Assembly: GCA_029490685.1 (NCBI GenBank)
Contig: CM055959.1
Location: forward strand, 48,938,096 to 49,002,095
Direction: 5' to 3'
Source: Schizonepeta tenuifolia
Taxonomy: Eukaryota > Streptophyta > Magnoliopsida > Lamiales > Lamiaceae
Length of the DNA: 64,000 nucleotides
In this document: positions 58,833 to 64,000 of the stretch, piece after piece
Numbering within the stretch: the stretch's first letter is position 1
Layout: each line of letters begins with the position of its first letter
Translations under genes and position numbers: made by a program
The notes under the pieces: model-generated
Told to the model about the DNA's origin: nothing
Databases searched by the model: none
Seen by the model: only the letters and a program-made list of their open reading frames with translations

Positions 58833-59023
58833 TTGATGAGATCGGGTCTAACACTGAAGAATTAAACCCGGAATTGCAACTTAGAGGTCCAGTGACGAGA
58901 TTAAGAGCCAAGAAGCTGCAAGGCTATTTCCAGTGCTATGTTCAGAAGAAGTTGGAGGACGATGGAACTGAATCCCGACAGTACAAGTTGGTGAATTTGA
59001 CGAGCATCAAGGAAGACACCTAG
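58833..59023 (+). pseudogene. C-terminal end of a Ty3 polyprotein
   Basis: The frame reads ELNPELQLRGPVTRLRAKKLQGY and so on to a TAG near 59021. GP(V/M)TR.RAKK is a common ending of plant Ty3 gag-pol proteins. Upstream coding sequence is lost at the CACTA border. The clade cannot be told from this fragment. Confidence 0.6.
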
Positions 59024-59660
59024 CTTGTGACCACACCATGTTTGGAACATGTGCTATTTAATTATTTATCCATTAGTATAGTTTGTTTTATTTAATTTTA
59101 ATTAGAGCCCAATTACTATAATTTGTGATTAGTCATATTGGGCCAATGGATTTATTTAATTTTATTCTAGTTTAGCCTAGTTCGAAAATTATCAAGCCCA
59201 AGGCCTTCTAATTTTCGAACCTTAGTCTAGTATTTATGTTTATTTCGACATTATTGTTGGGAGACGAGTTTAAATCAAAAAGTTTTTTTCGACTTTGTCT
59301 CAAGTGTTCTTCAAGTACACAAACCCTAGCTCTTAGTAGGATTCGAATTGGCACCTTTGAATCTGAAATCTATAGTTCGTTCGTGATCTTGTGTGGGTCT
59401 CGGGTTAACTACGCCGCCGGAGAATTGCTTCCGTGATACGTGTTTCAATCGTTCGTCGATTCGGGGTCCATATTGAGGTAAATCTCCAAATCTGTTTCGT
59501 TTCCTTGTTCTGTGTTTTTCGTCCAGTCATCCATGCCTTCTTATCACCATCATACTTCGACCATATTCATCCATTCCTTCGCCCAACTCCAAATTCCATC
59601 AAATTTGATTCCATCGCTTTGCTAAAAACCCTAAACCGGACCAAAATTGAGCACCAAGCG
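59024..59660 (+). repeat. LTR-like sequence downstream of the Ty3 tail
   Basis: Follows the pol end at once. AT-rich U3-like start with a TTGGGCCAATGG block, then a leader-like stretch with AAACCCTAGCTC. It is interrupted by the next LTR at 59661, so its end is not seen. AAGCG (59656-59660) is the candidate target of that insertion. Confidence 0.5.
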
Positions 59661-61317
59661 TGTAATACCCTGATATTTTCTCCGTCGCTTAAATAAAAAT
59701 TTTATAAGAAATTAAGGCTTTGCATGCCTAAGCTCCCGATTTTCAATTCTAAGACTAACAGTGAAATCCGTTATTAAAAATAATTTTCGGAAGTCGGTGA
59801 AACGAATACTGTATTAGGGTTTTCGAGGACGAAAACTTTTTAGTACGAGAACTCAGATCGGGAAACCGTCTGATTTTTACATTCACGAAATTTTGATACG
59901 AGTTCGCCCGAGAAAGTTCGTTTTTATGATTTTTTCGGACGAATTTTGGACTGTAATGTCCCGACTTTTTCTCGGATTTTGAAAAATGATTTAGGTTTTC
60001 CGAGTACGTAAATTATTTCCAATCTAACGGACAAATTAGATTTCATCAATTCCGTAACTAACTAGGAAAATATTTCTCGACTTTTAAAACGGCATTTAAG
60101 AGCCGGAAACGAGTTATTTCGATAATTTTTCCCTCGCCAAACGCCTCCCTAACGACTCACCACTACTTGTTGGATATTTTACTTACTTTATGACTCACCA
60201 AAGGTGAGTCATCACCTCTCTCTCTTAACCCTCTTGTCCGCCACCCCATCCCCCATTTTCACTCTCATTCTTCTCCAATTTCCTCCATTGAAGCTCAAGC
60301 TCAAGCTTCTTCCAAGATCGATAACTCTTGCATCTACCGATCAAATTCCAATCCGATTTCATATATCGAAAGGTAAGAGCTTCGTCTCTAGTTTGATCCG
60401 AACAAATCTCCTTTCCCCTCTCTTTTATTTTTTCGAAAATTAGGGAATGGATTAGCATGTAATTTCTTGATCGATACATGTTCTAGGATGCTTAGAATCG
60501 AGTTCTACGGATCAAATCATGAAGGAAAAATCAAGAACCCTAAGCCCTATTATTACCGAAAATTTTCAGATTTGGGGCTTTCGTTTCATGCTCGATTTCT
60601 TCGTCGAATTAATGATATATTAGTGTTTGTTATGACGTTAATTGATCGTATGAATTATTTTAGATTTTTCTAAAAATAAAACCCAAAACACTAAGAGACG
60701 AACAAGGCTCGATTTAGGTTAGTAAATGTTAAGATATGCTCGATTGTTTAATGGAAATGAATTATACGATGCATGAGGACGAATATATATTTATTTGAGA
60801 ATTTTCTAAAAATAAAACGAGAAATGTAAGAGACAAAGATGTGGTGATAACTCGAGGCTCGATAACTTTTTGATAATATGATTTGCATGTTAGTAATGCT
60901 CGTTAGATGATAATCGTCGTCGTAAAATTTGAATGAAAACGAAGAATGTAGAATTTTACGTAAGAGACGAACGACGGTCGATAAGTCAAGATAGATGATG
61001 AATAATGTTGTAAATTTTGAACGAATTCTAATAACGTTTGAAATTTGGTAAGAGACGAAACGTCGAGAATAAGTATCGATAGAAAAGTCGATTAATGATT
61101 CTAATTGGATATTGATGATTATTAATGATTAAGGAATGAGTTTGTAGTTGACGACATGTTTGTCTGAGCTATGAAAAGATAAGTTGTAGTTATAATCGAG
61201 AAGTAGAGACAAGAAGTTAGGATTTTTGAACGAGAAGTTGAACTTGAAATGATTTAGTAATTGTATAGTTGAACGACGAGTTTCGATCGTCGTGTTTTTA
61301 ATCGAGAAATGAAAATG
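59661..61317 (+). repeat. Family-1 LTR, 5' portion
   Basis: Starts TGTAATACCC and carries the conserved U3 block (GGCTTTGCATGCCTAAG onward). The CT-rich leader with candidate donor AAG|GTAAG has GT at 60373-60374. It is cut at 61317 by the start of another LTR. Confidence 0.85.
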
Positions 61318-62942
61318 TGATACCCCGAGCTTTTATACCTTTTGAGAGCGTTATAACTAACCGAGTAAGTTAAAAGATGAGATTTGTGGAATAAAAATTT
61401 TCTTTTAAAATAAAGAGAAATGAGTAAAACGTCTGGAATGTCTTATGTGTTATTGTGTGATGTTCAATTTCTTGAAATGATAATGTGATGAATATGTTGA
61501 GTTTATTTATATGAAAATGAGTATAAGATTAAATTCCAGAAAAACCCGAGGAATTTGTTTAATTGAAGAAGAATAATGTTGATCGCCGAGAAATTTATTT
61601 ACACCAATGAACTTAGAATAGAGTTGAATTAAGATCTTTGAACCTAGAATTTCTTTTAAGGTCATTGAGATAGGATAAGAGCTTATCCGAGAATAATTTG
61701 AAAAGAGTAATGAGGAATTAATCTTTAAAGGATTAATAACGAATTAACAACCCGACTAAAATCTTTTAAGATTTAAAAGACTAAATGATCGGAACCGTTA
61801 ATCTTTTAATTGAGACGTGAAATAGGATTAAGATGTTTTAGTGTCGGAAATGAGACGAGAAGAGGTTAGACTCGTTCATAGCATAAATGAATTAATACGA
61901 ATCGTTTTATCCAGAAAATATTTACAACCGGGTAATTAACACTCGTAACAACACGACGAGGACAAATGTCGTCACACCTCTCTCTCTGTCACGCCACCTC
62001 ACACCCCTCTCCCATCTCTCTCCAATTTCCAATACTAATTATCATCATTATGTCTTCTTAGCAATCTTACCAAAAGATTACATGCAAACCACATCACATC
62101 AACTATCTATCAATTACTTTAAACATTTCCAATTTCCAATACTACATGCCATCATGTTTATTCTCTTTGTTGGATGCACATGCAAGCTCCATACACTCTC
62201 TCTCTCGATTTCACTCTTTGATTCAAAAGGATGAATTTCATTTCATTCATTCATTCCATCCAACACCAAAAGGAAAGAAAAGAAAAACGCTCTCTCTACT
62301 CTCTCCCTCACTCTCGGCACTCTCACACACATACACATACATTGTAGTTTTCTTCCATGCAACCTTGAATTCAAGCTTGTCATCCATGGAAATGAAGTAA
62401 AAAGCATCATCCTCCATCTAGTTCATCCTTATCTTCAAGAAAAAGGTAATAATCCTTCAAGTTCTTCAATTGAAATTCAAACAAGCATCTCCATTTTCTT
62501 CATTTTTGGCTCTTAAGCCCTAAAAGAGATGGATGATTAATTTTTCTATTATTCTTTTCTTTGAGGATTCAAGAAGAGTTCTTCCTTTCATCCAAGCTAA
62601 AGTTTGAAGCTCAATTTCCCTTCCAATTTCGATTCCAAGAAGCCAAGGACAAGGGATTCATTTAATTTAAAGTATGATATTCATTTGATTAATTATATAT
62701 ATGTATATCTCTAAGTCCTAAAAGAAAGAAAACATGCATGCATGGTATTTATTTTATGTTTAGGCAAACTTAGGTTGTTAATGTGAAGATCGAGTTAGAA
62801 GAAATCATTAGGAGAATCGAACATTAGGATTTAATCGGTGAATTAAGAGAAGAAAAAGAATTTAAACCCCTAAAAAATTTGATTAATACCGAAAATTAGA
62901 GGAGAAATAGGAAAATATTAATTCCTTGAGTTATTGTTATTT
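61318..62942 (+). repeat. Third-family LTR, 5' portion
   Basis: Starts TGATACCCCGAGC. The U3 differs from family 1. It has a CT-rich leader (61970-62340) and a donor-like AAAAAG|GTAATA near 62446. It is cut by the next LTR at 62943. No gene; the 84-codon frame in the CT-rich leader is not credible. Confidence 0.6.
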
Positions 62943-64000
62943 TGTAATGCCCCGTAAATTCCTTACGATCTTAAAATTTTAAAGTTAATTAAATAAATGG
63001 CTTTGCACGCCTAAGTTTACGATTTTGAATTCTAAGACTAACGGTCGAATCCGTTTCCAAAAATAAATTACGGAAGTCAGCTAGACGACTACTGTATTAA
63101 GGGTTAGCGCGTACGAAAAGTTTTTAGTTCGTGAACTCAGAACGGAAAACCGTCTGATTTTTACATTCACGAAATCGCGATACGAACTCGCCCAAGAAAG
63201 TTCATTTTTATGTTTTTTCGGACGAAACTCGGACTGTGTCGTCCCGAGTTTTTGTTCAAATAAATTTTGTAAATTTATTTTCCGATTAAGTTTCGTACGT
63301 TAAAATTTTCGGTCGAATCGGATCGCGACGATTTTGTGCCGAGCAACATTTTTCGTGGAACGTTTTCCGTAACGTCGGATCGCGCCGGAAAAGCGCGTAT
63401 TTTCTTCTCCCTCTCTCTCCTTGACCGACATTACCCTACTCTCATTACAGGATATTTATGTTTTATATTGTTAATTAGAGGACACCTATTAGTATACTAT
63501 TCATCACTTTACACCTCTTAGCTTATAACCTAAGTTAACAAAATTAAAACACATCTCCTTCCCTCCCAACACTAAAATCGGCAGCCCCATATCAACACTC
63601 TCCCATTTTCATTTCATCATCTCCATTGAAGAAACCTTCAAGAACTTCAAGAAGAAAATCACAAGTCTTGATTCATCCATCCAAACTTCATTCTTCCTTT
63701 GTTAATTAGCAAGGTAATTCTCCCCTCTAAACTTCTATCCATCCATCATCTTCTACTTTTCATTTTCTTCTTTTGATCGAAAATTAGAGTATTGAAATAG
63801 ATGATTCGATCTTGGATTAATGAAATTGGATATGTTAGATAGGTTAATTAGGGTTTAGAATTGATTAAAATTTAAGAACCCTAGCTCTTGTTCTATACAG
63901 AAAATTTAGGGATAATTAGTAGGATTTTTGGATTTCTTCAATTAATGATAAATTCATGCTTAAGAGATGCTTAATTAGTGATTAGAACAAAGAGGAATCA
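62943..64000 (+). repeat. Family-1 LTR, 5' portion, running off the right edge
   Basis: Starts TGTAATGCCCCG, the same variant start as the solo LTR at 25126-28617. It carries the full U3 block and the donor-like CAAG|GTAATT with GT at 63714-63715. Whether it belongs to a full element or a solo LTR cannot be told. Confidence 0.87.

Overview
This window is a plant nuclear region, almost certainly an angiosperm and probably a eudicot. It is built nearly entirely of nested LTR retrotransposons. I see no intact host gene, tRNA, rRNA or CRISPR array. The evidence for a plant is chromodomain-bearing Ty3/gypsy (Tekay/Del-like) polyprotein, primer-binding sites (PBS) for initiator tRNA-Met, UBN2-type copia gag, CACTA and Helitron termini, MITE-like inverted repeats and plant-style splice signals. 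The species cannot be named from this sequence alone.

Layout. 1-8508 (-) is the 5' part of Ty3 element 1: gag-pol running off the left edge, an extra upstream ORF ('ORF0'), PBS and 5' LTR. 8710-22364 (+) is element 2: 5' LTR, a tandem PBS array, ORF0, broken gag, an open pol of 1172 codons, polypurine tract and a 3' LTR cut short. 22365-31313 is an AT-rich relic LTR of another family, split by a small non-autonomous element (22584-28690) that itself holds a solo LTR (25126-28617). 31314-36542 (+) is element 3: 5' LTR, PBS and an intact ORF0, with gag-pol lost. 36543-39299 holds LTR scraps, a MITE-like inverted repeat, a 160-bp tandem repeat and a Helitron-like 3' end. 39300-45150 (-) is a decayed gene combining DUF4283-like, CCHC and retropepsin-like domains, split by a solo LTR (41127-44454). 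45151-46569 is a possible captured exon plus a 210-bp tandem repeat. 46570-50003 is a decayed copia element. 50004-58235 (-) is a relic of a second Ty3 family with a diverged ORF0, holding a solo LTR (52256-56588). 58598-58832 is a CACTA terminus. 58833-64000 is a gypsy tail and three further LTRs.

The most interesting system is ORF0. It lies between the PBS and gag in four copies from two LTR families. It has a conserved N-terminal domain around an LP(D/N)EW motif, a repeated acidic LELP-type motif and an acidic tail. In every copy an AG splice-acceptor-like site lies one base before its ATG, preceded by a conserved branch-point-like ACTGAT in the three family-1 copies. All eight family-1 LTRs that reach the leader carry a donor-like AAG|GTA at the same place. 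A second acceptor-like site lies 10-11 nt before gag. I infer that these elements make ORF0 and gag-pol from alternatively spliced RNAs, while unspliced RNA keeps the PBS. A hairpin near the LTR end, shared by both families and showing a compensatory base-pair change, adds a structural RNA candidate.

All similarity statements are by eye. No alignments or database searches were run.
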